Source of the DNA: Clostridia bacterium
GTDB lineage: Bacteria; Bacillota; Clostridia; UMGS1883
Length of the DNA stretch: 42,184 bases
Direction of reading: 5' to 3'
Assembly (NCBI GenBank): GCA_030527235.1
Contig: JAUNBL010000014.1
Location: 1-42,184, forward strand
Shown here: positions 18,385 to 27,593 of the stretch, in pieces
Layout of the letters: each line of letters opens with the position of its first letter
Position numbering within the stretch: position 1 is the first letter of the stretch
The notes under the pieces: generated by a model
The model's database searches: none
The model's input: the letters and a program-made list of their open reading frames with translations, nothing else
Told to the model about the DNA's origin: nothing
Position numbers and translations under genes: made by a program

Positions 18385-19137
18385 TTACTCAAAATCTACC
18401 ACATCTACCCATGACAACAGGAGCTCGCGCTCCTCAGGTTTGCCTTTTACAGACTGTGATGCGGCTACAATAGGAATCCACTTTTGCACATATTGCTTCG
18501 CTGTATCCGTCTTTTCGCAAAACAGCTTAAGGTATTTACTGGCGCCGTCAATATCTCCTGAAAGCCAGAACAGCAAATAAGTTCTTGCCGCATCCGCCGA
18601 AGCATTGCCCTGTGTCGCGTGCGACCAGTCGAGAAGATACGCCTTGTTGTCCTTCTCCGAAATAATAATATTTGAAGGGTTGAAATCGCCGTGGCACACC
18701 TTGTCGTGGCGCGGCATAGATTCAAGGCGAGTGTGCAGCTCATAGCGCGTCGTAGCATCAAGCTTCGCCTCGGAAATTTTACGGTTCATTTTGTCCTTAA
18801 GCTTGTTCAACAGAGGCGATTTAACACTGTGCACTTTAATCTGCAAATCTACGAACAGATTCAGGTATTCATCATACTTATCGGGGTTCTCGCGCATAAG
18901 CTCCTCAAGCGTCTTTCCCGGGATATACTCTGTTGTTATTGCCCATTTTCCGTCAATTTTAGACACTTCAAGTATTTTAGGAATATCAAGCCCTGTTTCC
19001 TCTACACGCGCCTGATTGAGCGCCTCGTTGAGAATATCGGACTTGGAAAAGTCCTCATCAAATACTTTTATTGCCCTGTCTCCGTTGCGATACACCGTCT
19101 TAGAAGTTCTTACAGCTATAATTTTATCAAATTGCAT
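18385..19137 (-). CDS. aminoglycoside-phosphotransferase-fold kinase, substrate unknown
   Basis: A 250-residue protein of the APH/choline-kinase superfamily. The catalytic loop CHGDFNPSNIII (about residues 151-162; Asp base and metal-binding Asn) and the metal-binding Asp in LLDWSHAT (about 172-179) are intact. The N-lobe carries TTEYIPGKTLEELM at the hinge position. These enzymes phosphorylate small hydroxylated molecules; nothing here points specifically to antibiotic resistance. It starts 17 bases after adhE with AGGAGG nine bases upstream of ATG 19137, so it is transcribed with rex and adhE. A metabolic role such as sugar, choline or homoserine-type phosphorylation is possible but unproven. 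Confidence 0.85.
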   Translation of the reverse strand: MQFDKIIAVRTSKTVYRNGDRAIKVFDEDFSKSDILNEALNQARVEETGLDIPKILEVSKIDGKWAITTEYIPGKTLEELMRENPDKYDEYLNLFVDLQIKVHSVKSPLLNKLKDKMNRKISEAKLDATTRYELHTRLESMPRHDKVCHGDFNPSNIIISEKDNKAYLLDWSHATQGNASADAARTYLLFWLSGDIDGASKYLKLFCEKTDTAKQYVQKWIPIVAASQSVKGKPEERELLLSWVDVVDFE

Positions 19138-19154
19138 TGTCTTCACCCTCCTTT

Positions 19155-21773
19155 TCAAACATTCACATGCTTACCGTAGTAAGCGTTAAGATACATCTGT
19201 TTAATCTCACTCATAAGCGGATAGCGCGGGTTAGCTCCGGTGCACTGGTCGTCAAACGCTTGGAGCGTCATTTCATCAAGACGAGCAAGAAATTCCTTTT
19301 CGTCTACACCGTAATCCTTAATTGTCTTTTTAATACCCACATGTTCTTTAAGGTCGTTAACAGCTTTAATGAGATTTTCCAGTTTTTCCTCGTTCGTTTT
19401 GCCGCCTAAGTTGAGATAATCCGCTGTTTCGGCGTATTTTTCCAGTGTGTGCGGATGGTCATACTGAGGGAAGGTACCCATTTTTGTCGGCGCCTGTGCT
19501 GCATTAAAGCGAAGCGTTTCTTCAAGCATGAGCGCGTTGGCAACTCCGTGGGGCAGGTGGTGAAACGCTCCGAGCTTATGCGCCATGGAATGGCACACAC
19601 CGAGGAACGCGTTTGCAAACGCCATACCTGCCATTGTGGCCGCGTTTGCCATTTTCTCACGCGCAACAGGGTCATTGGGACCGTTGTCGTATGCACGCGG
19701 TAAATATTTGAATATCATCTTTAGAGAACGGTGCGCCAAAGAGTCTGTGTAATCCGTGGCAAGCATAGCCGCTATCGCCTCAAGGTTATGACTGACCGCG
19801 TCAATGCCCGATGCAGAGGTAAGTCCTTTAGGCGCGCTCATGTGGAAATCGGCATCAATTATCGCCATATTGGGCATCAGCTCATAGTCCGCCAGGGGAT
19901 ATTTAACACCGCTCTTCTCATCGGTAATCACTGCAAACGGGGTTACTTCGCTTCCTGTGCCGGCCGATGTGGGAATGGCAATGAAATAAGCCTTTTCACC
20001 CATTTTCGGAAACGTGTATATACGCTTACGAATGTCGGAAAAGCGCATAGCCATGTCCATGAAATCCGCCTCCGGGTGTTCGTAAAGCACCCACATGATT
20101 TTAGCTGCGTCCATCGCGCTGCCTCCACCGAGGGCTATAATGCAGTCCGGTTCAAACGCGCGCATCTGGGCGGCGCCTTCCTGCGCGCAGCCAAGCGTCG
20201 GGTCAGGAGCGACGTTAAAGAATGTTGAATGTGCAATACCCATCTCGTCAAGCTTATCTGTGATGGGCTTGGCGTAGCCGTTCTGATAGAGGAATGAATC
20301 CGTTACTATAAACGCTCTTTTCTTGCCCATCACACTCTTTAGTTCATCAAGAGCAACAGGCAGACAGCCTTTCTTTATATACACCTTTTGAGGCGCTCTG
20401 AACCACAGCATATTTTCTCTCCTCTCGGCAACCGTTTTAATATTGATAAGGTGTTTCACGCCCACGTTCTCGGAAACGGAGTTTCCTCCCCAGCTTCCGC
20501 ATCCCAGCGTAAGCGAGGGCGCTAATTTGAAGTTGTACAGGTCTCCTATGCCGCCGTGAGATGAGGGAGTATTCACAAGTATGCGGCAAGTTTTCATTCT
20601 TTCGGCAAACTCATCTATTTTTGCCTTTTCGGTATTTGCATTAAGATAAATAGAGGATGTGTGGCCGTAGCCTCCGTCCGCAATAAGATGTTCAGCCTTG
20701 TCAAATGCGTCATAAATGTCCTTTGCGCGATACATGGCAAGCACAGGAGAAAGTTTTTCGTGCGCAAACTCCTCACCAATGTCCACACTTTCAACCTCGC
20801 CGATAAGAATCTTTGTCTTATCGGGTACTTCCACTCCCGCAAGGTCTGCTATGCATTTGGCGCTCTGTCCCACAATTTTTGCGTTGAGTGCGCCGTTTAT
20901 CAGTATAGTTTTTCTGACATTCTCGGTCTCATCATCGCTCAGGAAATAGCAGCCTCGCGCCGCAAACTCCTGTTTGACAGCATCATAAACCTTCTCCAGC
21001 ACAATGACCGACTGTTCTGATGCGCAAATCATGCCGTTATCAAAGGTTTTGGAATGGATGATGGAGTTTACGGCAAGTACAACGTCCGCACTGTCATCGA
21101 TAATGGCGGGTGTGTTACCCGCTCCCACACCGAGCGCCGGAGTGCCGCTCGAATATGCCGCCTTTACCATGCCGGGGCCGCCGGTTGCAAGTATAATGTC
21201 CGCTTCACGCATTACAAGATTTGTAAGTTCAAGACTTGGAACGTCTATCCACGATATGATGTCCTCAGGCGCACCGGCAGCAACTGCCGCCTCAAGTACA
21301 GTTTTTGCAGCCGCTATAGTCGAATTTTTTGCTCGCGGATGCGGACTGATTATAATTCCGTTTCTTGTTTTAAGGGCGAGCAGTGTTTTGAAAATTGCGG
21401 TAGATGTGGGATTCGTAGTTGGAATTACCGCTGCGACAACACCGATAGGTTCCGCTATCTTCTTTATTCCGTATGCTTTATCCTCCTCCAATACGCCGCA
21501 CGTTTTCGTGTTCCGGTACGTATTGTATATATACTCCGATGCGAAGTGATTCTTAATTACCTTGTCTTCAACTACGCCCATACCCGTCTCTTCAACTGCC
21601 ATCTGCGCTAAAGATATACGCGCCTGGTTCGCCGCAATGGCGGCCGCACGGAAGATTTCGTCCACCTTATCTTGCGTAAAGGCGGAGTAATTTATCTGAG
21701 CCGCTTTTACCTTTTGAAGCATGACCTCCAGCTTCTCCGGCGTGTCCGTCACCGTATACTTTTTCAATTTCAT
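19155..21773 (-). CDS. adhE: bifunctional acetaldehyde-CoA/alcohol dehydrogenase
   Basis: An 872-residue fusion that reduces acetyl-CoA to acetaldehyde (N-terminal half) and then to ethanol (C-terminal half), regenerating two NAD+. The aldehyde dehydrogenase half has GVGAGNTPA (about 215-223) and the catalytic Cys250 in DNGMICASEQS. The iron-dependent alcohol dehydrogenase half has the NAD-binding ALGGGSAMDAAK and the metal-site His cluster MAHKLGAFHHLPHG. Full family length. ATG 21773 has GAGGTG seven bases upstream. It begins 18 bases after rex, so redox-dependent repression of this operon by Rex is likely, with pyruvate oxidoreductase (pfor) feeding acetyl-CoA nearby. Confidence 0.97.
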   Translation of the reverse strand: MKLKKYTVTDTPEKLEVMLQKVKAAQINYSAFTQDKVDEIFRAAAIAANQARISLAQMAVEETGMGVVEDKVIKNHFASEYIYNTYRNTKTCGVLEEDKAYGIKKIAEPIGVVAAVIPTTNPTSTAIFKTLLALKTRNGIIISPHPRAKNSTIAAAKTVLEAAVAAGAPEDIISWIDVPSLELTNLVMREADIILATGGPGMVKAAYSSGTPALGVGAGNTPAIIDDSADVVLAVNSIIHSKTFDNGMICASEQSVIVLEKVYDAVKQEFAARGCYFLSDDETENVRKTILINGALNAKIVGQSAKCIADLAGVEVPDKTKILIGEVESVDIGEEFAHEKLSPVLAMYRAKDIYDAFDKAEHLIADGGYGHTSSIYLNANTEKAKIDEFAERMKTCRILVNTPSSHGGIGDLYNFKLAPSLTLGCGSWGGNSVSENVGVKHLINIKTVAERRENMLWFRAPQKVYIKKGCLPVALDELKSVMGKKRAFIVTDSFLYQNGYAKPITDKLDEMGIAHSTFFNVAPDPTLGCAQEGAAQMRAFEPDCIIALGGGSAMDAAKIMWVLYEHPEADFMDMAMRFSDIRKRIYTFPKMGEKAYFIAIPTSAGTGSEVTPFAVITDEKSGVKYPLADYELMPNMAIIDADFHMSAPKGLTSASGIDAVSHNLEAIAAMLATDYTDSLAHRSLKMIFKYLPRAYDNGPNDPVAREKMANAATMAGMAFANAFLGVCHSMAHKLGAFHHLPHGVANALMLEETLRFNAAQAPTKMGTFPQYDHPHTLEKYAETADYLNLGGKTNEEKLENLIKAVNDLKEHVGIKKTIKDYGVDEKEFLARLDEMTLQAFDDQCTGANPRYPLMSEIKQMYLNAYYGKHVNV

Positions 21774-21791
21774 TTTACAGCACCTCGTTTT

Positions 21792-22427
21792 TTAATTATT
21801 GTATGCAAGCCGTTTTGACAGCTCGGCTATCGAACTTGCAATGTCCTCGTTCTTGAGTATTATTCCCTGTGGCACACATATATGCACCGGTGAGAAATTT
21901 GAAATGGCACGTATACCCGCTTCAATCATCCTGTCGCAGGCCGCCTGCGCTTGCGGTGCGGGAACCGTGAGGATTCCAACCTTGATGTTTTTTTCAAGGC
22001 AATATTCTGTTAGTTTTTCCATCGGCATTATTTCTTTTCCGTCTGCACGCAGTCCCGTCTTAGAAAAGTCAGTGTCAAATCCGGCAGCAATGTTCAGCCC
22101 GTACTCGGAAAAACCCTCATAGCCGAGAATTGCTCTCCCAAGCTTACCGCAGCCCACAACAACCGCGTCGCTAATATTATTGTAGCCCAGAAAATCCTCC
22201 AGGTCATCGATAAGCTCGGCAATAATATAACCTATACGGGGCCTCCCCGCACCGGAAACTGCGGCAAGGTCTTTGCGCACCTGTATCTCGCCGAGCCTCA
22301 GCGCCTCGGCAATGTGTGCGCTCGATATATTCGATGCGGCCTCGCTCGTCGCCGCAATCTCCCGCAAATACGTCAGGTATTGCGGCAGCCGGCTTCGAGT
22401 AGATTGAGATATTTCTTTCATCTGCAC
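21792..22427 (-). CDS. rex: redox-sensing transcriptional repressor Rex
   Basis: About 211 residues, normal for Rex, which senses the NADH/NAD+ ratio and represses fermentation genes when NAD+ is abundant. An N-terminal winged helix (about 10-80) contains SSAHIAEALRLGEIQVRKDLAAV. It is followed by a Rossmann NADH domain with VVVGCGKLGRAILGY (about 90-104) and the family segment AAGFDTDFSKTG. I placed the start at GTG 22427, six bases after AGGAGG; ATG 22421 is the alternative. The upstream ATG at 22487 lies inside the preceding terminator and is rejected. First gene of rex-adhE-kinase. No clear Rex operator palindrome was found in its promoter. Confidence 0.94.
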   Translation of the reverse strand: MQMKEISQSTRSRLPQYLTYLREIAATSEAASNISSAHIAEALRLGEIQVRKDLAAVSGAGRPRIGYIIAELIDDLEDFLGYNNISDAVVVGCGKLGRAILGYEGFSEYGLNIAAGFDTDFSKTGLRADGKEIMPMEKLTEYCLEKNIKVGILTVPAPQAQAACDRMIEAGIRAISNFSPVHICVPQGIILKNEDIASSIAELSKRLAYNN

Positions 22428-22452
22428 ACTCAGCCTCCTCTCTTCGTGTTTT

Positions 22453-22481
22453 ATATTACTACAGCTGCGCGAATTTGTGAA
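22453..22481 (-). promoter_or_regulatory. promoter for rex-adhE-kinase
   Basis: Minus-strand TTCACA (22481-22476), 17 bases, TAATAT (22458-22453), located just downstream of the LysR-gene terminator and about 25 bases before the Rex start. Confidence 0.6.
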
Positions 22482-22537
22482 ATGCAAAAAAGGTATATCG
22501 ATATGCTTTTATCGATATACCTTTCACTATTTTGCAT
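22482..22537 (-). terminator. terminator of the thioesterase-LysR operon
   Basis: A 15-base perfect stem (AAAGGTATATCGATA / TATCGATATACCTTT, 22510-22524 with 22489-22503, six-base loop) runs into TTTTTT on the minus strand. It is framed by a further perfect inverted pair ATGCAAAA (22482-22489) and TTTTGCAT (22530-22537). The stop codon of the LysR gene abuts the hairpin. Confidence 0.85.
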
Positions 22538-23460
22538 TACAGAAACTTTCGTTTTGCCTCGCAAACCTCATTAACAAAGCGCTTGTCAAGCTCGGTGAGC
22601 GCGTAGTTTTTGCGGTAGATAAGGACGTCCTTATAAACCTTATTATTGGCCGAACATTTTCGCTGCACGAGATTATGCCGTGCCAGCAGCACAGTTGGAA
22701 TCGGGGACACCCACATAAATGTTGTTGGGACGGATTCAAGCAAATCGAACTGGCTTCCGCGCTCAAACACAAAAATGTGCTTATCCACAAACTTGGATAG
22801 TTCCGCCTTTTTAACGTCCACCAAAGGCAGTGAGGGAACATATGGGTCTGCATGCGTAATCTCTGTATACGCTTCAAGGTCTTCCGGCAAGATATCGTCC
22901 TTTTGGGCAAGCGGCGAGTTTTGCGATGTAAGCAGTACATAGGAGAACTCGGTTATTGTCTCATGCACGAGGCGCTTTTCCCGAAAGAAGCGTTTGAAAT
23001 ACTCGTCAAAAGCCGTCTGGTAACGCACAATGCCCAAATTGTACTCCTCACGCAGGACGTTGTTTATAGTGCGCTGCGAGTTCGTTTCTTTGTAAAATAT
23101 TTCCGCCGGCAGAAGCGTGTCCACATGCTTTGCAAATTGCGTAAACGCGTACGAGATATAGCTCGCACGAGGCGTGCACACCGAAAATTTCTGCACCTTC
23201 TTATTCCCCGTCTTATATATTGCCTCCACTTCGTCCACCTGGGCAAGAATCTTTCTGGCGTAGTGCAAAAACTCCTCGCCGACGGGTGTTACAGTAATGC
23301 CCTTGGAGGTTCTGTCAAATATCACTATGCCCAAATCTTCCTCAAGTTCTTTAATTGCACGGCTCAAATTGGGCTGACCCATATAGAGGTTCTCCGCCGC
23401 GCGGCTTATAGATTTGGTTTTAGCTACTTCAAGCGCGTATTTCATATGAACAATGTTCAT
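22537..23460 (-). CDS. LysR-family transcriptional regulator
   Basis: A 307-residue LysR-type regulator. The N-terminal helix-turn-helix (about residues 1-60: ALEVAKTKSISRAAENLYMGQPNLSRAIKELEEDLG) is canonical, followed by the linker helix and an effector-binding domain (about 90-300). Its effector is not evident. The ATG overlaps the stop of the thioesterase gene (ATGA), so the two are co-translated. It probably regulates its own operon or the adjacent fermentation genes. Confidence 0.93.
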   Translation of the reverse strand: MNIVHMKYALEVAKTKSISRAAENLYMGQPNLSRAIKELEEDLGIVIFDRTSKGITVTPVGEEFLHYARKILAQVDEVEAIYKTGNKKVQKFSVCTPRASYISYAFTQFAKHVDTLLPAEIFYKETNSQRTINNVLREEYNLGIVRYQTAFDEYFKRFFREKRLVHETITEFSYVLLTSQNSPLAQKDDILPEDLEAYTEITHADPYVPSLPLVDVKKAELSKFVDKHIFVFERGSQFDLLESVPTTFMWVSPIPTVLLARHNLVQRKCSANNKVYKDVLIYRKNYALTELDKRFVNEVCEAKRKFL

Positions 23461-23849
23461 TTCAGCTTATACCCCGTTATAGTCACCGCGGCGACAATTT
23501 TTCCCTCTCCGTCCGTCACATCAACACGATAGCAGCATGTACTGCGCCCATCTTTCAAGCATTTCGCAACGGCGCAAAGCGTTTCACCTTTCGCTGTGCC
23601 GAGGAAGCGAATGTCTGAACTTATAGACACAGTGGACGGTTTTTCCCAGTTGGACGCCACGGCAAACGCAAAGTCCGCTAATGTGAAATAAACGCCGCCC
23701 ATAACATCTCCCATCGCGTTCTTATGGCGCAAGCTCAGCCTAAGACTGCACTTTGAGTACTTCTCACCTATTTCATCAACAACCGCTCCGTTTTCCGTGG
23801 CAAAGCGGTCCTTGGCAAACAATTCTCTAACTTCTTCAATTTTACGCAT
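23457..23849 (-). CDS. hotdog-fold acyl-CoA thioesterase (PaaI family)
   Basis: A 130-residue single hotdog domain. The segment HKNAMGDVMGGVYFTLADFAFAVASN (about residues 45-70) matches the PaaI-type active-site helix, in which an Asp (ADFAFA) and a preceding Gly-rich loop act on the CoA thioester. The strand VSISSDIRFLGTAKGETL follows. ATG 23849 is preceded by GAGGAG seven bases upstream; the longer frame with 26 extra residues is rejected because it runs back into the pfor terminator. It probably hydrolyses a small acyl-CoA; the substrate is unknown. It is coupled to the LysR gene. Confidence 0.87.
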   Translation of the reverse strand: MRKIEEVRELFAKDRFATENGAVVDEIGEKYSKCSLRLSLRHKNAMGDVMGGVYFTLADFAFAVASNWEKPSTVSISSDIRFLGTAKGETLCAVAKCLKDGRSTCCYRVDVTDGEGKIVAAVTITGYKLK

Positions 23850-23892
23850 CGCGCTCTCCTCTTCTATATTATTTCTGTACAACGATTTTACT

Positions 23893-23921
23893 AAAACGCA
23901 CGGCTGCTCGCCGTGCGTTTT
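23893..23921 (-). terminator. terminator after pyruvate:ferredoxin oxidoreductase
   Basis: A perfect 12-base stem AAAACGCACGGC / GCCGTGCGTTTT with a five-base loop, 10 bases after the stop codon. The minus-strand T-run is short (TTTTAG), so some read-through into the thioesterase gene is possible. Confidence 0.8.
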
Positions 23922-23930
23922 AACCAATTC

Positions 23931-26900
23931 TTACTGCTGCGCTCTCTTTACCAGCTTATCATATTTCTGTTTGGCAGATTCCTCTGCTTTTGCAAAGAGG
24001 GCCTTTGCTCTGTCAGGATTTGAGCGCGCAAGGCTGTTATAACGAACCTCGTTCATAATGAAGTCCTGATACTGAGCCGTCGGCGCCTTGGAGTCCAGCT
24101 GGAATGGGTTTTTGCCCTCCGCAGCAAGGCGGGGATCGTAGCGGAACAAGAACCAGTAACCGGCTTCTACCGCTTTTTTCTCTTCCGTTTGCGCAATGCT
24201 CATCCCGCCTTTGATGCCATGGTTAATGCAGGGCGCGTACGCAATCACGATGGAGGGACCGTTATAGCTTTCCGCCTCGCTTATGGCCTTTATGCACTGG
24301 TTATAGTCGGCTCCCTGAGCAACCTGAGCCACATAAACATAACCATAGCTCATGGCAATACCCGCAAGGTCTTTTTTACCGACGACTTTTCCGGCCGCCG
24401 CAAACTGTGCGATAGCTCCTGTAGGCGTTGCCTTGGAGGCCTGTCCGCCTGTGTTGGAATAAACCTCGGTATCAAATACCATAACGTTTACGTCCTCGCC
24501 GCTGGCAAGTACGTGGTCAAGTCCGCCAAACCCAATGTCATACGCCCAGCCATCGCCGCCGAAAATCCAAACTGACTTTTTGGACAGGAAATCCTTATCC
24601 GCCAGCACGTTCTTGGCCTCGGGCGTGTTCATTTTGCTGATTGCTGCAATAAGTTCTTCTGTCGCCACCTTGTTGGCGGAACCGTCGTCCTTTGTTTGTA
24701 TGAACTTATCTATGATTGCCTTTGTAGCTTCATCCGCGCTGTCCTTAAGAGCGGCAACCTTGCCTATAGCATCCTCGCGGATGGTATTCTGTGCCAAGAA
24801 CATGCCATAGCCGTACTCTGCGTTATCCTCAAACAAGCTGTTTGCCCACGCAGGACCATGGCCATCGGCGTTGGTGGTGTAAGGCGTAGATGGTGAACTT
24901 CCACCCCAAATAGAAGAACATCCCGTAGCGTTTGCGATATACATCCTGTCACCAAAGAGCTGGGTCACCAGCTTTGCATACGGCGTTTCGCCGCAGCCTG
25001 CACAAGCTCCGGAGAACTCTAAAAGCGGCTGCCTGAACTGGCTCCCCTTAACCGTAGTTGCCTTAAACTTTTCGGCAACTTCCGCCTTCGCGGGAACCTT
25101 AATACCGTAGTCAAACACTGCCTGCTCCGCTTCCTGTGTTTCGAGAGGTTTCATCGCAAGCGCCTTCTCACCCTTTTTACCCGGGCAAATGTTAACGCAT
25201 GAACCGCAGCCTGTGCAGTCAAGCACAGAAATTGCCATTGCAAAATAGTAGCCGTCCATCTGAGTCATGTTAATATACTTAATGTTTGCGGGCGCACTGT
25301 CAACCTCCTGTTGTGTGAGTACAACGGGGCGAATACAAGCGTGCGGACATACATACGAACAGAAGTTACACTGTATGCAGTTGTCCTTATTCCATTCCGG
25401 CACATCTATAGCGATTCCGCGCTTTTCAAACGCGGCGCTGCCCAGCGGCACCTCGCCGTCCACATACTTCTCAAACGCAGAAACGGGAAGCTTTGTCCCT
25501 TCAAACGCACTGATGGGGTTAAGGATGTTGTTAACATAATCAATGAGCGCACCTTCTCCGTCAAATTTAACGGAAAGATCCTCGTCTGCAGCTGTCTTCC
25601 AGCTTTCGGGAACGTTAACCTTAACAATCTGCTTTGCACCAGCATCAATAGCGTCGTGGTTCATTTTCACAACTGCTTCGCCCTTTTTGCTGTAGGAGGC
25701 CGTTGCCGCATCTTTCATATATCTGATTGCGTCGTCGGCGGGGATGATATTCGCAAGGGTAAAGAACGCCGACTGCAACACAGTATTGATGCGGCTGCCA
25801 AGACCTATCTCCTTGCCTATCTTCACACCGTCTATCGTATAGAACTGGATGTTGTTTTGCGCAATATATCTCTTGACTTGTCCCGGTATATGCTCCTCCA
25901 TCTCCTCCGGCGTCCAGCCGCAGTTGAGAAGGAATACTCCGCCCGGCTTAACATCTGAGACCATGTCGTACTTTCTTATATAAGAAGCCTTGTGACACGC
26001 GACAAAGTCCGCCTTGTTAATGAGATACGTCGAAGTAATCTTGGACTTGCCAAAACGCAGATGCGAAATTGTCAGGCCGCCGGACTTCTTGGAATCATAA
26101 TCAAAATACGCCTGCACATACATGTCTGTATGGTCACCGATAATTTTTACGGAGTTCTTGTTCGCACCTACAGTACCATCTGCGCCAAGACCCCAGAACT
26201 TACAGCTTGTTGTTCCGGCAGGTGTCGTGTCGGGATTTTCTTCAATCGGCAGCGAGGTATAGGTAACGTCGTCGTTGATACCTATGGTAAAGCGGTTTTT
26301 CTCGGTATTCTTGTATACTGCGATAATCTGTGCAGGTGTCGTGTCTTTGGAACCAAGACCGTAGCGGCCTCCGAGAATTTTAACCGAAGCAAATTCCGTA
26401 TCACGAAGCGCAGCGCATACGTCAAGATAAAGAGGCTCGCCTATGCTGCCGGGTTCCTTAGTACGGTCAAGCACGCTTATGCACTTAACGCTCTTGGGAA
26501 TTGCTTTAAGAAGATACTGCTGAGAAAACGGTCTGTAAAGACGAACCGTTATAAGACCGACTTTCGCACCGTTGGCATTGAGATAGTCCACCGTTTCTAT
26601 AATAGTATCACATGCGCTGCCCATGGCGATTATAACATGAGTTGCGTCTGGCGCGCCGTGGTAATTGAAGGGTTTATAGTCTGTGCCAATCTGCTCGTTA
26701 ACCTTATCCATGTACTCTTCCACAATAGCCGGAACCGCGTCATAAAATTTGTTGTTCGCCTCTTTTGCCTGGAAGAATATGTCGGGGTTTTGAGCCGTGC
26801 CTCTCTGCGCCGGGTGGTTGGGATTAAGCGCATGTGCACGAAAAGCGGCAACAGCGTCAAAATCCACCATCTTGGCAAGGTCCTCATTTGACCAGCAGGC

Positions 26901-27449
26901 AACTTTCTGGTACTCGTGAGATGTCCTAAATCCATCGAAGAAATGCATAAACGGAACTCTGCTCTTTATCGTCGCCAAGTGCGCAACTGCGCCGAGGTCC
27001 ATTGCTTCCTGCGGATTTGTGGAGGCTATCATCGCATATCCTGTCTGGCGGCAGGCATAAACGTCCTGATGGTCGCCGAAAATGGAAAGCGCATGAGAAG
27101 CGAGAGCGCGCGCCGACACATTGATAACCGAGGGCAAAAGTTCACCCGCGATTTTGTACATATTGGGAATCATTAAAAGTAATCCCTGCGACGCCGTATA
27201 CGTCGTTGTCAAGGCGCCCGCAGCCAAGGAGCCGTGTACAGCGCCCGCTGCACCGCCCTCCGACTGCATTTCGGCAATTTTAACCGTTCTTCCGAACAAG
27301 TTAAGTCTGCCCTCTGTCGCCCATTTATCCGTTGATTCCGCCATCGGAGAAGACGGTGTAATCGGATAAATCGCCGCAACGTCCGTAAACGCATACGAAA
27401 CGTGCGCGGCGGCAGTGTTACCATCCATGGTCTTCATTTTTCGTGCCAT
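23931..27449 (-). CDS. nifJ: pyruvate:ferredoxin (flavodoxin) oxidoreductase, single-chain
   Basis: A 1,172-residue homodimer-type PFOR that converts pyruvate and CoA to acetyl-CoA and CO2 and reduces ferredoxin. Domain I begins with AIYPITPSSPMAE. Two [4Fe-4S] ferredoxin-type motifs, CIQCNFCSYVCPHAC (about 691-705) and CTGCGSCVNICPG (about 745-757), are followed by the proximal-cluster motif CAGCGETPY (about 816-824). The thiamine-diphosphate site is GDGWAYDIGFGG with a downstream YSNTGGQASKATP. Full length. ATG 27449 is preceded by GAGGAGG nine bases upstream. It has its own strong promoter and terminator and supplies acetyl-CoA for AdhE. Confidence 0.97.
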   Translation of the reverse strand: MARKMKTMDGNTAAAHVSYAFTDVAAIYPITPSSPMAESTDKWATEGRLNLFGRTVKIAEMQSEGGAAGAVHGSLAAGALTTTYTASQGLLLMIPNMYKIAGELLPSVINVSARALASHALSIFGDHQDVYACRQTGYAMIASTNPQEAMDLGAVAHLATIKSRVPFMHFFDGFRTSHEYQKVACWSNEDLAKMVDFDAVAAFRAHALNPNHPAQRGTAQNPDIFFQAKEANNKFYDAVPAIVEEYMDKVNEQIGTDYKPFNYHGAPDATHVIIAMGSACDTIIETVDYLNANGAKVGLITVRLYRPFSQQYLLKAIPKSVKCISVLDRTKEPGSIGEPLYLDVCAALRDTEFASVKILGGRYGLGSKDTTPAQIIAVYKNTEKNRFTIGINDDVTYTSLPIEENPDTTPAGTTSCKFWGLGADGTVGANKNSVKIIGDHTDMYVQAYFDYDSKKSGGLTISHLRFGKSKITSTYLINKADFVACHKASYIRKYDMVSDVKPGGVFLLNCGWTPEEMEEHIPGQVKRYIAQNNIQFYTIDGVKIGKEIGLGSRINTVLQSAFFTLANIIPADDAIRYMKDAATASYSKKGEAVVKMNHDAIDAGAKQIVKVNVPESWKTAADEDLSVKFDGEGALIDYVNNILNPISAFEGTKLPVSAFEKYVDGEVPLGSAAFEKRGIAIDVPEWNKDNCIQCNFCSYVCPHACIRPVVLTQQEVDSAPANIKYINMTQMDGYYFAMAISVLDCTGCGSCVNICPGKKGEKALAMKPLETQEAEQAVFDYGIKVPAKAEVAEKFKATTVKGSQFRQPLLEFSGACAGCGETPYAKLVTQLFGDRMYIANATGCSSIWGGSSPSTPYTTNADGHGPAWANSLFEDNAEYGYGMFLAQNTIREDAIGKVAALKDSADEATKAIIDKFIQTKDDGSANKVATEELIAAISKMNTPEAKNVLADKDFLSKKSVWIFGGDGWAYDIGFGGLDHVLASGEDVNVMVFDTEVYSNTGGQASKATPTGAIAQFAAAGKVVGKKDLAGIAMSYGYVYVAQVAQGADYNQCIKAISEAESYNGPSIVIAYAPCINHGIKGGMSIAQTEEKKAVEAGYWFLFRYDPRLAAEGKNPFQLDSKAPTAQYQDFIMNEVRYNSLARSNPDRAKALFAKAEESAKQKYDKLVKRAQQ

Positions 27450-27502
27450 TTTTATTATCCTCCTCAGTATATAATATTGCATAGCGCATTATTAGCTTTA
27501 TT

Positions 27503-27531
27503 ATTATATATCTTGGAATAAGCATAGTCAA
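27503..27531 (-). promoter_or_regulatory. strong sigma-A promoter of the pyruvate:ferredoxin oxidoreductase gene
   Basis: Minus-strand TTGACT (27531-27526), 17 bases, TATAAT (27508-27503): nearly perfect consensus, as expected for a highly expressed central-metabolism gene. The predicted leader is about 45-50 bases long. Confidence 0.88.
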
Positions 27532-27565
27532 GTAATAAATTATATACTTTTCGAGTTTTTGTGCT

Positions 27566-27593
27566 TTGATTTTTGTAATTGTTGTGTTACAAT
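27566..27593 (+). promoter_or_regulatory. promoter for ispG-polC-glycosyltransferase-uppP
   Basis: TTGATT (27566-27571), 16 bases, TACAAT (27588-27593), about 20 bases before the ispG start. It is divergent from the pfor promoter, with some 32 bases between the two -35 boxes. Confidence 0.65.

Noticed and set aside
18385..19137. Calling the APH-fold gene an antibiotic resistance determinant
   Set aside because: The catalytic motifs are general to many small-molecule kinases, and its place in the rex-adhE operon argues for a metabolic substrate.
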